A DNA stretch of 64,000 nucleotides. Origin: Cellulomonas sp. Root485 (lineage in GTDB: Bacteria; Actinomycetota; Actinomycetes; Actinomycetales; Cellulomonadaceae). Positions within the stretch are counted from its first letter, which is position 1, and each line of letters begins with the position of its first letter. A program made the position numbers and the translations under genes. Positions 17,117 through 25,304 of the stretch are shown here, in pieces. Location: NCBI RefSeq assembly GCF_001426705.1, contig NZ_LMFC01000001.1, positions 485,789 through 549,788 on the forward strand, given 5' to 3'. Below the pieces are notes generated by a model that did no database searches, was not told where the DNA came from, and saw only the letters and a program-made list of their open reading frames with translations.

Positions 17117-18294
17117 CCGCCATGGCAGGCCTGAAGGACCTCTTCACGAGGAACCTGCGCCAGAGTGGGATCTACGTCGCGTTCGTCGCGATCGTGGGCC
17201 TCTTCACCATCCTCACCGACGGTGTGCTGCTCAGCCCGGGCAACGTCACCAACATCGTCCTGCAGTACTCCTACATCCTGATCCTCGCGATCGGCATGGT
17301 CATCGTGATCATCGGCGGCCACATCGACCTGTCCGTCGGGTCGGTGGTCGCGCTCACGGGTGCTGTCTCGGCGGTCGTCGTCATCCAGCGGGGCCTGCCC
17401 TGGTGGGTCGGCGTCCTCGCCGGACTCGCCGTCGGGCTCCTGGTCGGCATGTGGCAGGGCTTCTGGGTCGCGTACGTCGGGATCCCGGCGTTCATCGTGA
17501 CCCTGGCCGGCATGCTGCTCTTCCGCGGCATGACGCTGCAGGTGCTCGGCAACATCTCCCTGTCGCCGTTCCCCGCGGAGTACCAGAAGATCGCCGGTGG
17601 CTTCCTCAACGGCTTCCTGGGCGGCCAGGGCATCGACGTGTTCACGCTGGTCATCGGTGCGATCGCGGTGCTCGGCTACGCGTTCAGCCAGTACCGGGCC
17701 CGGCTCGGCCGGATCAAGTACCAGCAGGTCGTCGAGTCGATGCCGATCTTCATCACGAAGCTCGTCCTGGTCGGCCTCGTCGGCATGGCCTTCACCTACC
17801 AGCTGGCCCGCAGCCGTGGCCTGCCGATCGTCCTGATCATCCTCGGCATCCTGGTCATCGCGTACCAGATCGTCACCACGAAGACCGTGTTCGGCCGCCA
17901 CGTCTACGCGATCGGCGGCAACCTGTCCGCCGCGCAGCTGTCCGGCGTGAAGGTCAAGCACGTCAACTTCTGGATCTTCGTCAACATGGGCATGCTCGCC
18001 GCCGTGGCCGGCGTGGTCTACTCGTCGCGGTCCAACGGTGCACAGCCCAGCGCGGGCGAGATGTTCGAGCTCGACGCCATCGCCGCCTGCTTCATCGGTG
18101 GCGCGTCGACCACCGGCGGTGTCGGTCGGGTGACCGGCGCCATGGTCGGTGGTCTGATCATGGCCGTCATGAGCAACGGCATGCAGCTCATGGGCATCGA
18201 CCAGTCGGTGCAGCAGATGGTCAAGGGGCTCGTCCTGCTCCTCGCCGTCGCGTTCGACATCTACAACAAGCGGCGCGCAGGCGCGGCTCGCTGA
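17113..18294 (+). CDS. gguB: Monosaccharide ABC importer permease
   Basis: This 393-residue inner-membrane permease of the CUT2 class has about ten helices. The family region [17 protein letters not shown] is at the N-terminal side, and [23 protein letters not shown] near the C-terminus. It contains an extra loop (around [13 protein letters not shown]) typical of GguB/XylH-type permeases. It is translationally coupled to gguA by ATGA. Its stop lies only 48 bases before the ROK regulator, which has its own promoter. Confidence 0.92.
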   Translation: MTAMAGLKDLFTRNLRQSGIYVAFVAIVGLFTILTDGVLLSPGNVTNIVLQYSYILILAIGMVIVIIGGHIDLSVGSVVALTGAVSAVVVIQRGLPWWVGVLAGLAVGLLVGMWQGFWVAYVGIPAFIVTLAGMLLFRGMTLQVLGNISLSPFPAEYQKIAGGFLNGFLGGQGIDVFTLVIGAIAVLGYAFSQYRARLGRIKYQQVVESMPIFITKLVLVGLVGMAFTYQLARSRGLPIVLIILGILVIAYQIVTTKTVFGRHVYAIGGNLSAAQLSGVKVKHVNFWIFVNMGMLAAVAGVVYSSRSNGAQPSAGEMFELDAIAACFIGGASTTGGVGRVTGAMVGGLIMAVMSNGMQLMGIDQSVQQMVKGLVLLLAVAFDIYNKRRAGAAR

Positions 18295-18329
18295 TCGGCT
18301 CGTTGACCAGCACGGACGAGGCCCGCGGC

Positions 18330-18342
18330 TATAGTCGCGGGC
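18330..18342 (+). promoter_or_regulatory. Leaderless promoter of the first ROK regulator
   Basis: TATAGT (18330-18335) is a near-consensus -10 element lying seven bases before the GTG at 18343. It sits between CCCGCG (18322-18327) and CGCGGG (18336-18341), which are complementary and may be an autoregulatory site. A TTGACC is present at 18303 but is spaced 21 bases away, longer than usual. Confidence 0.55.
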
Positions 18343-19554
18343 GTGAGAGGGCGGGTTGCGATGTCAGGCTCGCAGTCCTCGCTCCGTGAGGCCAACCGCG
18401 CGCTGATCGTCGAGACCGTCCACCGGCACGGCGGGCTCACGCAGGTCGAGCTCGCCGGGTCGACGGGCCTGTCGGCGGCCACGGTCTCCACGATCGTCAA
18501 GGAGCTGCTCGCCGCCGGGGTGGTCGACACCCGGAACACCACCCGGAGCGGGCGTCGTGCCCAGATGGTCACGATCGCCCACCGGGTGGGTCTCGCCGTC
18601 GGCATCCACATCGGGCCGCGGCACATGCGGATCGCGCTCGGCGACGTCATGAACGAGGTCGTCGCCGAGCAGACCCTCCCGCTGCCGAACGAGCACCGCC
18701 TCGACACGAGCCTGGACCGCGCGGCACTGCTCGTGGCGGACCTGCTCGAGCGCGTGGGATCGACGCTCGACGAGGTCGTCGGGATCGGCATCGGTCTGCC
18801 GGCCCCCGTCGACAGCGCCACCGGCATGGTCTCCGTGCGCGGCATCATGCGCGGCTGGGACGAGATCCACGTCGGCCACGTCCTGTCCAAGCGGCTGGGC
18901 TGCCCGGTGTTCGTCGACAACGACGCGAACCTCGGCGCCCTCGCCGAGAGCACGCACGGCGCGTCCCGGGCGTACCGCGACTCGGTCTACGTGCGGGCGT
19001 CGCACGGGACCGGCGCCGGGATCGTCATCGGCGGCCAGGTGCACCGGGGGTTCGGCGGGACGGCCGGCGAGATCGGTCACGTCCAGGTGGACCCGCAGGG
19101 AGACATCTGCCGGTGCGGCAGCCGCGGGTGCCTCGACACGGTCGTCGGCGGCCCCGCGCTGCTCGAGCCGCTCCGGTCCAGCCACGGCACGCTCGCGCTG
19201 CGCGACGTGATCCAGCGGGCGATCGAGGGTGACCCGGGATGTGCCCGCGTGGTCGCGGACGCCGGCTCGATCATCGGCGAGGTGGTCTCCGGGCTCGCGA
19301 CCGCGGTGAACCCGCAGTGCATCGTCGTCGGGGGAGAGCTCGCCGAGACCGGGGAGCTCCTGCTGAGCCCCCTGCGTGAGGCGATCCGCCAGCGCGTGCT
19401 GCTCAACCAGATCGCGCCGCTCGAGGTCGTCCCGGCCGAGCTCGGCCAGCGCGCGGAGGTCGTCGGTGCGCTCGAGCTCGTCCTGCGCTCCACCGACTTC
19501 GTGGTCAGGTCCGACGAGCAGGCGCGCTCCGTGGGGGACGAGGCGCGCGGGTGA
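18343..19554 (+). CDS. ROK-family transcriptional regulator 1
   Basis: This 403-residue regulator has an N-terminal winged helix-turn-helix (about residues 12-75; LREANRALIVETV, SAATVSTIVKELL) and a C-terminal ROK sugar-sensing domain. The zinc-binding signature is ICRCGSRGCLD, and the region DNDANLGALAE is present. It should repress or activate sugar uptake genes in response to a sugar, probably those of chvE-gguAB and/or the ATPase downstream. The GTG start is supported by the -10 seven bases upstream and by the paralogue at 25305, which begins at the same distance from the shared GSQ(S/T)SLREANRA motif. Confidence 0.88.
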   Translation: MRGRVAMSGSQSSLREANRALIVETVHRHGGLTQVELAGSTGLSAATVSTIVKELLAAGVVDTRNTTRSGRRAQMVTIAHRVGLAVGIHIGPRHMRIALGDVMNEVVAEQTLPLPNEHRLDTSLDRAALLVADLLERVGSTLDEVVGIGIGLPAPVDSATGMVSVRGIMRGWDEIHVGHVLSKRLGCPVFVDNDANLGALAESTHGASRAYRDSVYVRASHGTGAGIVIGGQVHRGFGGTAGEIGHVQVDPQGDICRCGSRGCLDTVVGGPALLEPLRSSHGTLALRDVIQRAIEGDPGCARVVADAGSIIGEVVSGLATAVNPQCIVVGGELAETGELLLSPLREAIRQRVLLNQIAPLEVVPAELGQRAEVVGALELVLRSTDFVVRSDEQARSVGDEARG

Positions 19555-19632
19555 ACAGGAGATGGCGCATTGACGCACGCACCGGGCGGGGTTTCACTGC
19601 ACTTACGTGCCCAACGAGGAGCAGGTGAGGTC

Positions 19633-20415
19633 ATGAGCGAGAACCCACGGGTCCCGCTGCTGTCCCTCCGGCAGATCAGCCTGCGGTTCGGAGCGGTCGA
19701 GGCCCTCGTCGGCGTCGACCTGGACGTCTACGCCCACCAGGTGGTGGCGCTCGTCGGCGACAACGGCGCAGGCAAGTCGACCCTCGCCAAGGTGATCTCC
19801 GGGGTCCTCCAGCCCGACTCCGGCCTGATCGAGATCGACGGCGAGGAGCAGACGATCCCGTCGCCGTCCGCGGCACACACCCTCGGCATCGCGACCGTCT
19901 TCCAGGACCTCGCGCTGTGCGGCAACCTCGACGTGACGTCGAACATCTTCCTCGGCCGCGAGCTCACCGACGGTGCCCTTCTCGACGACGGCCGCATGGA
20001 GCAGATGGCGCGGGGGATCCTGCGGGACCTCACCCTGCGCATCCCCTCCGTGCGCACCCCGCTGTCCGAGCTGTCCGCGGGCCAGCGGCAGGCCGTCGCG
20101 ATCGCGCGCACCCTCATCGGATCACCGCGCCTCGTGGTGCTGGACGAGCCCACGGCGGCCCTCTCCGTCGCCCAGACGGCCGAGGTCCTCACGTACATCG
20201 AGCGGCTGCGCGACCTGGGGCACGGCGTGATCCTCATCAGCCACAACATGAACGACGTGCGCGCCGTCTCCGACCGCATCGTGGTCCTGCGCCACGGCCG
20301 CAACAACGGCTCGTTCGACGCCGACACGGCCAGCTACGAGTCGATCCTCGCGGCGATCACCGGCGCGACCACCCAGGACAACGAGATGCTCCGCCGGATG
20401 GCCGCGCTGCGCTGA
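19633..20415 (+). CDS. Lone single-domain sugar ABC ATPase (FrcA type)
   Basis: This 260-residue ATPase has one nucleotide-binding domain: Walker A GDNGAGKST, Q-loop FQDLALCGNLD, signature LSAGQRQA and Walker [12 protein letters not shown]. Its closest relative in the window is the ATPase at 27559 (both read VFQDLALC, SAGQRQAVAIAR or SGGQRQAVAIAR, and FDA...SYE.(I/L)LAA.TG). Unlike that gene it has no binding protein or permease beside it. It lies 78 bases after ROK regulator 1, with TTGACG at 19570 as a possible weak -35. It may energise GguB or a distant permease. The ATG is preceded by GGTGAGG. Confidence 0.85.
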   Translation: MSENPRVPLLSLRQISLRFGAVEALVGVDLDVYAHQVVALVGDNGAGKSTLAKVISGVLQPDSGLIEIDGEEQTIPSPSAAHTLGIATVFQDLALCGNLDVTSNIFLGRELTDGALLDDGRMEQMARGILRDLTLRIPSVRTPLSELSAGQRQAVAIARTLIGSPRLVVLDEPTAALSVAQTAEVLTYIERLRDLGHGVILISHNMNDVRAVSDRIVVLRHGRNNGSFDADTASYESILAAITGATTQDNEMLRRMAALR

Positions 20416-20469
20416 CGGCGCTGCGCACCACGCGGACCGCCCACGGTCGCGGATGCTGGGGTGCTGTCG

Positions 20470-21108
20470 TCACCGGCCGGCGAGGGCGACTGGAAGCGCG
20501 GTTCCGTCCACCCCGTACGGCGCGACACTCGCCGCGGCGGCATTCCCGGGCCACCAGGCGGCGAACCGCCCACCATCCACGGTGGCAGTGACCGGCTCGC
20601 CAGAGTCTCGCGTCACGACGACCTCGGCGACGTCCGGCCCCACGCGCCCATGGATGGCGGTCCATGCGCCGTCCACGTCGGACCAGGTGCTGAGCTGTGT
20701 CGTGATGGTGACGTCGCCACCGGTAGGCGACGGTCCCAGCTCCTCGATCGATCCGGCCACTGACGACTGGTCGACGTCGCTCCACACGCACGCCGCCGTC
20801 CAGCTCTGGTCGACGAGGAGCACCATGGCCACGGTGCCTCGCTGCTCGATGATGGTGGGCGCCGCCTCCGCTGGTGCGGATTCCTTGCACGAGCTCGCGG
20901 CAGCGGCGGCGACCTGCGATGACGGCTTCGTCGGGACGGCGGTCCAGGTGGCGAGTGCAGAGGTTGCCGTCGACGTCGACACGGCGAAGACCACCGCGGA
21001 CGCCGCTGCAACGGCGGGGACCAGGGCCCACCACCTGCGCATCGAGCGGCTCGGTGTCGATGACGTCGGCTCGTCCGCGATCGGTAGGGAGTCCTGCGCC
21101 AGCTGCAC
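20470..21108 (-). CDS. Membrane-anchored protein, former partner of an ECF sigma factor
   Basis: This 212-residue frame starts from a GTG. It has one transmembrane segment (MRRWWALVPAVAAASAVVF, about residues 23-43) followed by an extracytoplasmic domain with two cysteines (SSCKES, ACVWSD). Such proteins usually follow ECF sigma genes in actinobacteria. Upstream of the GTG the same frame remains similar to family N-termini (PLPVDAAGLAQARARV) but has no start codon, and it runs straight into the remnant of the sigma factor in another frame. The original start seems to have been lost by deletion, so the gene may be silent or made from the internal GTG. Confidence 0.45.
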   Translation of the reverse strand: MQLAQDSLPIADEPTSSTPSRSMRRWWALVPAVAAASAVVFAVSTSTATSALATWTAVPTKPSSQVAAAAASSCKESAPAEAAPTIIEQRGTVAMVLLVDQSWTAACVWSDVDQSSVAGSIEELGPSPTGGDVTITTQLSTWSDVDGAWTAIHGRVGPDVAEVVVTRDSGEPVTATVDGGRFAAWWPGNAAAASVAPYGVDGTALPVALAGR

Positions 21109-21149
21109 CCGTGCGCGTGCCTGCGCCAGCCCGGCAGCGTCGACGGGCA

Positions 21150-21496
21150 GGGGCGGGGAACGCTGTGGAGGAGCAACCGGCGACCTGGGCGGCAGCGGCC
21201 GGCGACAGCCCGTTCCACGCCGTCAGCAGGAGCGCCTCGCGGTCGTCCGACGAGAGCGATGCCATCGCCGCGAGGTAGGCCTGTCTCTCGACGACCTCGC
21301 GGGCCGGCTCGTCGGTCGCGTGCAGCTCCGGGGGCAGCCAGTCGGCGAGGACGGGCCTTCGAGCGGCGGCGCGGTTCTGGTTGGAGATGGTGTGCCGCGC
21401 AACCACCAGAAGCCAGGGCAGGGGGTCGAGGGGGACGTCGCCATGTCGACGTCACGCGACGATGAACGTCTCGGCGACCACGTTTCCCCGCTCGGG
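21150..21496 (-). pseudogene. Remnant of an ECF sigma factor gene
   Basis: Read from 21496 downward, the frame encodes the end of sigma region 2 (VVAETFIVA), then an in-frame TGA at 21454-21452 exactly where the family has Trp (AETFIVAW), then PLPWLLVVARHTISNQNR and region 4 (DREALLLTAWNGLSPAAAAQVAGCSSTAF) ending near 21158. A TAA sits at 21499-21497, and no N-terminal half is found further upstream. After STAF the frame loses all resemblance, and the partner protein continues in a different frame. There are therefore three lesions: N-terminal loss, a nonsense codon and a 3' deletion junction. It cannot make a working sigma factor. Confidence 0.75.
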
Positions 21497-21571
21497 TTAC
21501 ATCGAGTTCGGATCTCCTTCTGCCGCGGTGCCGGTAGCTCCACCATCCCTGCGCCCGAGGTGTCGCGCACG

Positions 21572-21606
21572 GAAGGGCCCCCGACAGGCGACGTCGGGGG
21601 CCCTTC
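21572..21606 (-). terminator. Stem-loop terminator after the CUT1 importer genes
   Basis: GAAGGGCCCCCGAC (21572-21585) and GTCGGGGGCCCTTC (21593-21606) form a perfect 14-pair stem with a 7-base loop, 48 bases beyond the stop of the leftward permease gene at 21655. Confidence 0.7.
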
Positions 21607-21654
21607 GGCTGTGCCGGGTTGCGGAGACCGCGGCGGGTGGTCGCGCCAGGGGCG

Positions 21655-22551
21655 TCAGCCCTTGACCGACCCGGACATCAGACCGCCGATGAAGTACTTC
21701 CCGAGCAGGACGTACACCAGCAGCGTGGGCAGCGACGCGAGCAGGGCGCCCGCCATCGAGATGCCGTAGTTGGTGAGCAGCGCACCGTTGGCCAGGTTGT
21801 TGAGTGCCAGGGTGACCGGGCCGTTCTGGCTGGAGGAGAAGAACACGGCGAAGAGGAAGTCGTTCCACGCCGAGGTGAACTGCCAGATGAGCACGACCAC
21901 GAAGCTGGGGATCGAGATCGGCAGGACGACGGACCAGTAGGTCCGCAGCATCCCTGCACCGTCCACGCGTGCGGCCTCGACCAGCTCGTCGGGGATCGAC
22001 ATGTAGTAGTTGCGGAAGATCAGCGTCGTGATCGGCAGGCCGTAGATGACGTGCAGGATGATCAGCGACGGGACGCCCGAGGGGATGCCGGCGCCGAGCA
22101 TGAGCTGCAGCAGCGGGATCATCACGGCCTGGTACGGGATGAACATCCCGAACAGGATCAGGGTGAAGACGATGTCGGCACCCCGGAAGCGCCAGCGTGC
22201 CAGCACGAAGCCGTTCATCGAGCCGAGGAACGACGAGATGATCGCGGCCGGGACGACCATCTGGAACGTGCGCCACAGCGCCGGCGACAGGGCCTGCCAC
22301 GCGCCGGTCCAGTTCTCGGTCACCCACACCTGCGGGAGGTTCCACGCACGTGCGGGGGAGGCGTCGCCCTGGCCCTTGAAGCTGGTGACGACGAGCACGT
22401 ACACGGGGATCAGGACGAGCAGCGTGAAGAAGATGAGCAGGGCGTACTTGGCGGTCCTGCCCTTGGAGAAGCGGCCGGTCGTCTTCGGCGGCTCGATGGT
22501 CTGCGGTGCGCCGAGGGGGGCGGTGAGCTCGGCGGGGGTCACGACGGTCAC
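21655..22551 (-). CDS. Sugar ABC permease, MalG type (CUT1)
   Basis: This 298-residue inner-membrane permease has six predicted helices and the binding-protein-dependent transport (EAA) loop DELVEAARVDGAGMLRTYWSVVLP, which contacts the ATPase. It forms a heterodimeric channel with the gene before it. The GTG start overlaps the upstream stop (GTGA). No ATPase gene is present, as is usual for actinobacterial CUT1 systems that share the multitasking ATPase MsiK encoded elsewhere. The substrate is probably an oligosaccharide, judging from the class and the setting. Confidence 0.92.
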   Translation of the reverse strand: MTVVTPAELTAPLGAPQTIEPPKTTGRFSKGRTAKYALLIFFTLLVLIPVYVLVVTSFKGQGDASPARAWNLPQVWVTENWTGAWQALSPALWRTFQMVVPAAIISSFLGSMNGFVLARWRFRGADIVFTLILFGMFIPYQAVMIPLLQLMLGAGIPSGVPSLIILHVIYGLPITTLIFRNYYMSIPDELVEAARVDGAGMLRTYWSVVLPISIPSFVVVLIWQFTSAWNDFLFAVFFSSSQNGPVTLALNNLANGALLTNYGISMAGALLASLPTLLVYVLLGKYFIGGLMSGSVKG

Positions 22552-23453
22552 TTGTGCGTCTCCGTCCGGTTGAGGTGCACCAGGTACGGGACGATCAGCA
22601 CCGCGACGATCACGAGCAGGATCGCGCCGACGGCGGCGGCGTTGGAGTAGTCGAAGCTCGACTTGAAGACGTACATGTCGATCGCGGGCACCTTGGTCTG
22701 GTAGTTCGCCGGCTTCGAGATCGACATGATCAGGTCGAACGCCTTGAGCGACATGTGGCCGACGATGATCACGGCGGACAGGGCGACGGGGCTCAGCTGC
22801 GGGAAGATCACGTAGCGGTACATCTGCCAGGTGGAGGAGCCGTCCACGCGGGCGGCCTCGCGCAGCTCCTCGGGGACGCCGCGGAAGCCGGCCAGGAAGA
22901 GGGCCATCACGTAGCCGGACAGCTGCCAGATGGCCGGGATCGCGATGGCCGCGATGCCGACGTCCACGTTGTTCCACCAGTTGTTCTGCAGGAACGGCAG
23001 GCCGATCATCTGGAACAGCCGGTTGAGGCCGGACGCGTTCTCACCCTGGTTGGAGTTCAGCAGCCAGCGCCACACGACGCCGGACGCGACGAACGAGACG
23101 GCCATCGGGAACAGGTAGATGGACCGGAAGAGGCCCTCGAACCGCACCGGGCGGTCCAGCAGCCACGCCCAGAGGAACCCGAAGATAATCGTCCCCGCGA
23201 GGAAGACGACGGTGTAGATCACGAGGTTCTTCAGCGAGTGCTGGAACTCCTCGGAGCCGAACAGGTCGATGTAGTTCTGGAACCACACGAAGCTGACGGG
23301 CTCACGACCGTTCGCCTGGGCGGCGTTGTGGATGTCCTTCATCGACGTCGTCGCGTTGATGGTGAGGAGTCCGTAGACGAAGACGCCGAGCAGGATCAAG
23401 GTCGGCGAGATGAGCAGGAGGGGTGGGCCCCACGTGCGGATCTGTCGGGGCAC
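22548..23453 (-). CDS. Sugar ABC permease, MalF type (CUT1)
   Basis: This 301-residue permease has six predicted helices and the EAA loop ELREAARVDGSSTWQMYRYVIFP. The GTG start at 23453 is preceded by AGGAGG at eight bases, a better start than the GTG or ATG codons further upstream. It pairs with the MalG-type permease whose start overlaps its stop. It lies 152 bases after the binding-protein gene, with a large hairpin in between. Confidence 0.92.
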   Translation of the reverse strand: MPRQIRTWGPPLLLISPTLILLGVFVYGLLTINATTSMKDIHNAAQANGREPVSFVWFQNYIDLFGSEEFQHSLKNLVIYTVVFLAGTIIFGFLWAWLLDRPVRFEGLFRSIYLFPMAVSFVASGVVWRWLLNSNQGENASGLNRLFQMIGLPFLQNNWWNNVDVGIAAIAIPAIWQLSGYVMALFLAGFRGVPEELREAARVDGSSTWQMYRYVIFPQLSPVALSAVIIVGHMSLKAFDLIMSISKPANYQTKVPAIDMYVFKSSFDYSNAAAVGAILLVIVAVLIVPYLVHLNRTETHK

Positions 23454-23545
23454 GAGTGCCTCCTGAGTCGTGACGAACGAGCGGACGGGTCGGGCGGTCG
23501 GAGCGACCGACCCGGGGCGTGCGGTGCTGCGGTGCGGGACGCGGA

Positions 23546-23583
23546 CCCGTCCCGGCCCTGGTGTCACCCAGGGCCGGGACGGG
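23546..23583 (-). terminator. 16-pair intercistronic stem-loop after the binding-protein gene
   Basis: CCCGTCCCGGCCCTGG (23546-23561) and CCAGGGCCGGGACGGG (23568-23583) are perfectly complementary around a 6-base loop, 22 bases after the stop of the leftward binding-protein gene. It would attenuate transcription into the permease genes or protect the upstream message. Confidence 0.7.
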
Positions 23584-23605
23584 ACCGGTCACGCGGTGAG
23601 CCGGA

Positions 23606-24898
23606 TCAGCTCGCGTTGGCCGCGGCGGCGGCCACGAGGTCCGCCTGGAAGCCGGCGAGGTCGCCGCCACCGGTGGTGAACTTGCTGGTGGCGTCCGAGA
23701 TCGCGTTCGCCCAGGCGGTCGGCGCCGCGGCACCGTGCGCCAGCGAGGACACGATGGTGTCCTGACCGAACGACGCCATGGCGGACTGCTGGTAGGCCGA
23801 GAAGTCCTCGGGCTTGGCGTCGTTGCGGGCGGGGATCGAGCCCTTCGCCTTGTTGAACGCGACCTGCCCGTCGAGCGACCCGATCGTCTTCAGCCACGCC
23901 TTGGCGCCGACGGGGTGCGGGGCACCCACGGCCAGCGTGAACGAGTCGGCCAGGAAGTCGAAGACGCCGTCGGTGCCGGGGACCGGCATGTAGACGTAGT
24001 CGGCCGGAGACTTCTTGCCGGCCTCCTCGAACGCCGCGACGGCCCAGTCGCCCATGACGTTGAACGCGGCGTTGCCGTCGATGACCTGCTGGGTCGCGTC
24101 GGGCCAGTCGAGGCCGTCACGGTCCTCGTTGGTGTAGCTGATGAGCTTCTCGAAGTCGGCGAGCGCGTCGGTGACCTCGGGGCTGGACCAGTCGGTCGAC
24201 CCGTCCCAGAGGCCGTTGTAGCCGTCGGCGCCCAGGTCGGACAGGAGGATGGTCTCGAACAGGTTGACCTGGGTCCACGTGGTCGCCAGCGACAGCGGCG
24301 TGCGGCCCGTCTTCTCCCGGACGGTGTCGAGCGCGACGAACCAGTCGTCGAGCGTGGCGTACGTCGCGGCGGGGTCGAGACCCGAGTCCGTGAGGAGCTG
24401 GGTGTTGGCCCAGACGACGTTCGCGCGGTGGATGTTCGACGGGATCGAGTAGATCTTGCCGTCGACGGTGAGGCGCTCGACCAGGTCGGCCGGGAACGCG
24501 TCGCGCAGACCGAACTCGTCGTACAGGGCCGAGACGTCCTCGACCTGGCCGGCGTTGATGTAGTCGGTCAGCTCGGCGCCCGCGTGGGCCTGGAACGTGT
24601 CCGGGGGGTCGTTGGCCTGCAGGCGCGACTGGAGCAGGTCCTTGGCCGCGGAGCCGGCACCGCCGGCGACGGCGCCGTTGACGAACTCGACGTCCGGGTT
24701 CTGGACCTCGAACACGCCCACGAGGGCGTCGAGGCCGAGCTTCTCGGAGCCGCTGGCCCACCAGGTGAAGACCTCGACCTCTTCGCTCTTCCCGCTGCCC
24801 GTGTCGTCGCCCGTGTCGCCGGAGCTGCACGCTGCCAGCGCGAGGCTGGCGACGGCGAGACCTGCGGCCATGGCGGTGAACTTGCGTGCTGTACGCAT
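23606..24898 (-). CDS. Sugar-binding lipoprotein (CUT1 family)
   Basis: This 430-residue extracellular solute-binding protein (family 1) has a lipoprotein signal: ALAAC with Cys24. The start of the mature domain, VEVFTWWASGSEKLGLDALV, and the aromatic-rich central part (DWFVALDTV, LFETILLSDLGADGYNG) are typical of oligosaccharide- or glucose/cellobiose-binding proteins. AGGAG precedes the ATG. It heads the leftward operon and is divergent from ROK regulator 2, which probably controls it. Confidence 0.92.
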   Translation of the reverse strand: MRTARKFTAMAAGLAVASLALAACSSGDTGDDTGSGKSEEVEVFTWWASGSEKLGLDALVGVFEVQNPDVEFVNGAVAGGAGSAAKDLLQSRLQANDPPDTFQAHAGAELTDYINAGQVEDVSALYDEFGLRDAFPADLVERLTVDGKIYSIPSNIHRANVVWANTQLLTDSGLDPAATYATLDDWFVALDTVREKTGRTPLSLATTWTQVNLFETILLSDLGADGYNGLWDGSTDWSSPEVTDALADFEKLISYTNEDRDGLDWPDATQQVIDGNAAFNVMGDWAVAAFEEAGKKSPADYVYMPVPGTDGVFDFLADSFTLAVGAPHPVGAKAWLKTIGSLDGQVAFNKAKGSIPARNDAKPEDFSAYQQSAMASFGQDTIVSSLAHGAAAPTAWANAISDATSKFTTGGGDLAGFQADLVAAAAANAS

Positions 24899-25304
24899 GT
24901 GACTCCTACGCCTTCTTTGCCGTGGATGAATCTGGGTGCTGCTGCTGGCCGGGTGGGGTTTCCCGGCCCGAGGGTGCTCGTCCGGCGGTGCAGGAGCGCC
25001 GACCGGCCGATCGGGCGGAGGCTCGTCAGTGCGCCTCGCCCGATCCGGGTCACATCTCATCGGCCTCGAATCATTGAAGTCAAGAAGTGAACGCATGCGA
25101 AGCCGAATCGTGATCTGAGGTTCACCCTGTGGAGACGGAGGGATCGCCCGGATGCCGACAGAAGCCGCGACAGGCGCATTCCGGCAGCATCTGCGCAGGT
25201 CGCCGCGCTGTCCGGTCCGCCTCGTCGACGCGGGTCGACGGCATCCACCGCGCGTCCCGAGCAGTCCCCACGGGGGCGAGATTGAGCGTGTGTATCCTTC
25301 GCGC
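24899..25304. promoter_or_regulatory. Divergent regulatory region between the binding protein and ROK regulator 2
   Basis: This is 406 bases without a gene. Leftward, TTGACT (25085-25080 on the minus strand) is a candidate -35 with only a weak -10 (TGAGAT) 18 bases further. The palindrome CGCATGCG lies at 25092-25099, and ATCGTGAT at 25107-25114, a word that also occurs over the chvE promoter (14111-14118). Rightward, TATCCT (25293-25298) is six bases before the GTG of the ROK gene, predicting a leaderless transcript. The remainder shows no open frame worth reporting. Confidence 0.5.

Noticed and set aside
20357..21158. Continuation of the sigma-factor frame beyond STAF
   Set aside because: The sequence becomes Arg/Gly/Pro-rich with no sigma-factor features, and the partner protein is encoded in the other frame.
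25152..25304. An upstream ATG extension of ROK regulator 2
   Set aside because: The extension (Arg/Pro-rich) lacks similarity to the paralogous regulator, which starts at the position equivalent to GTG 25305, and the -10 lies inside the extension.
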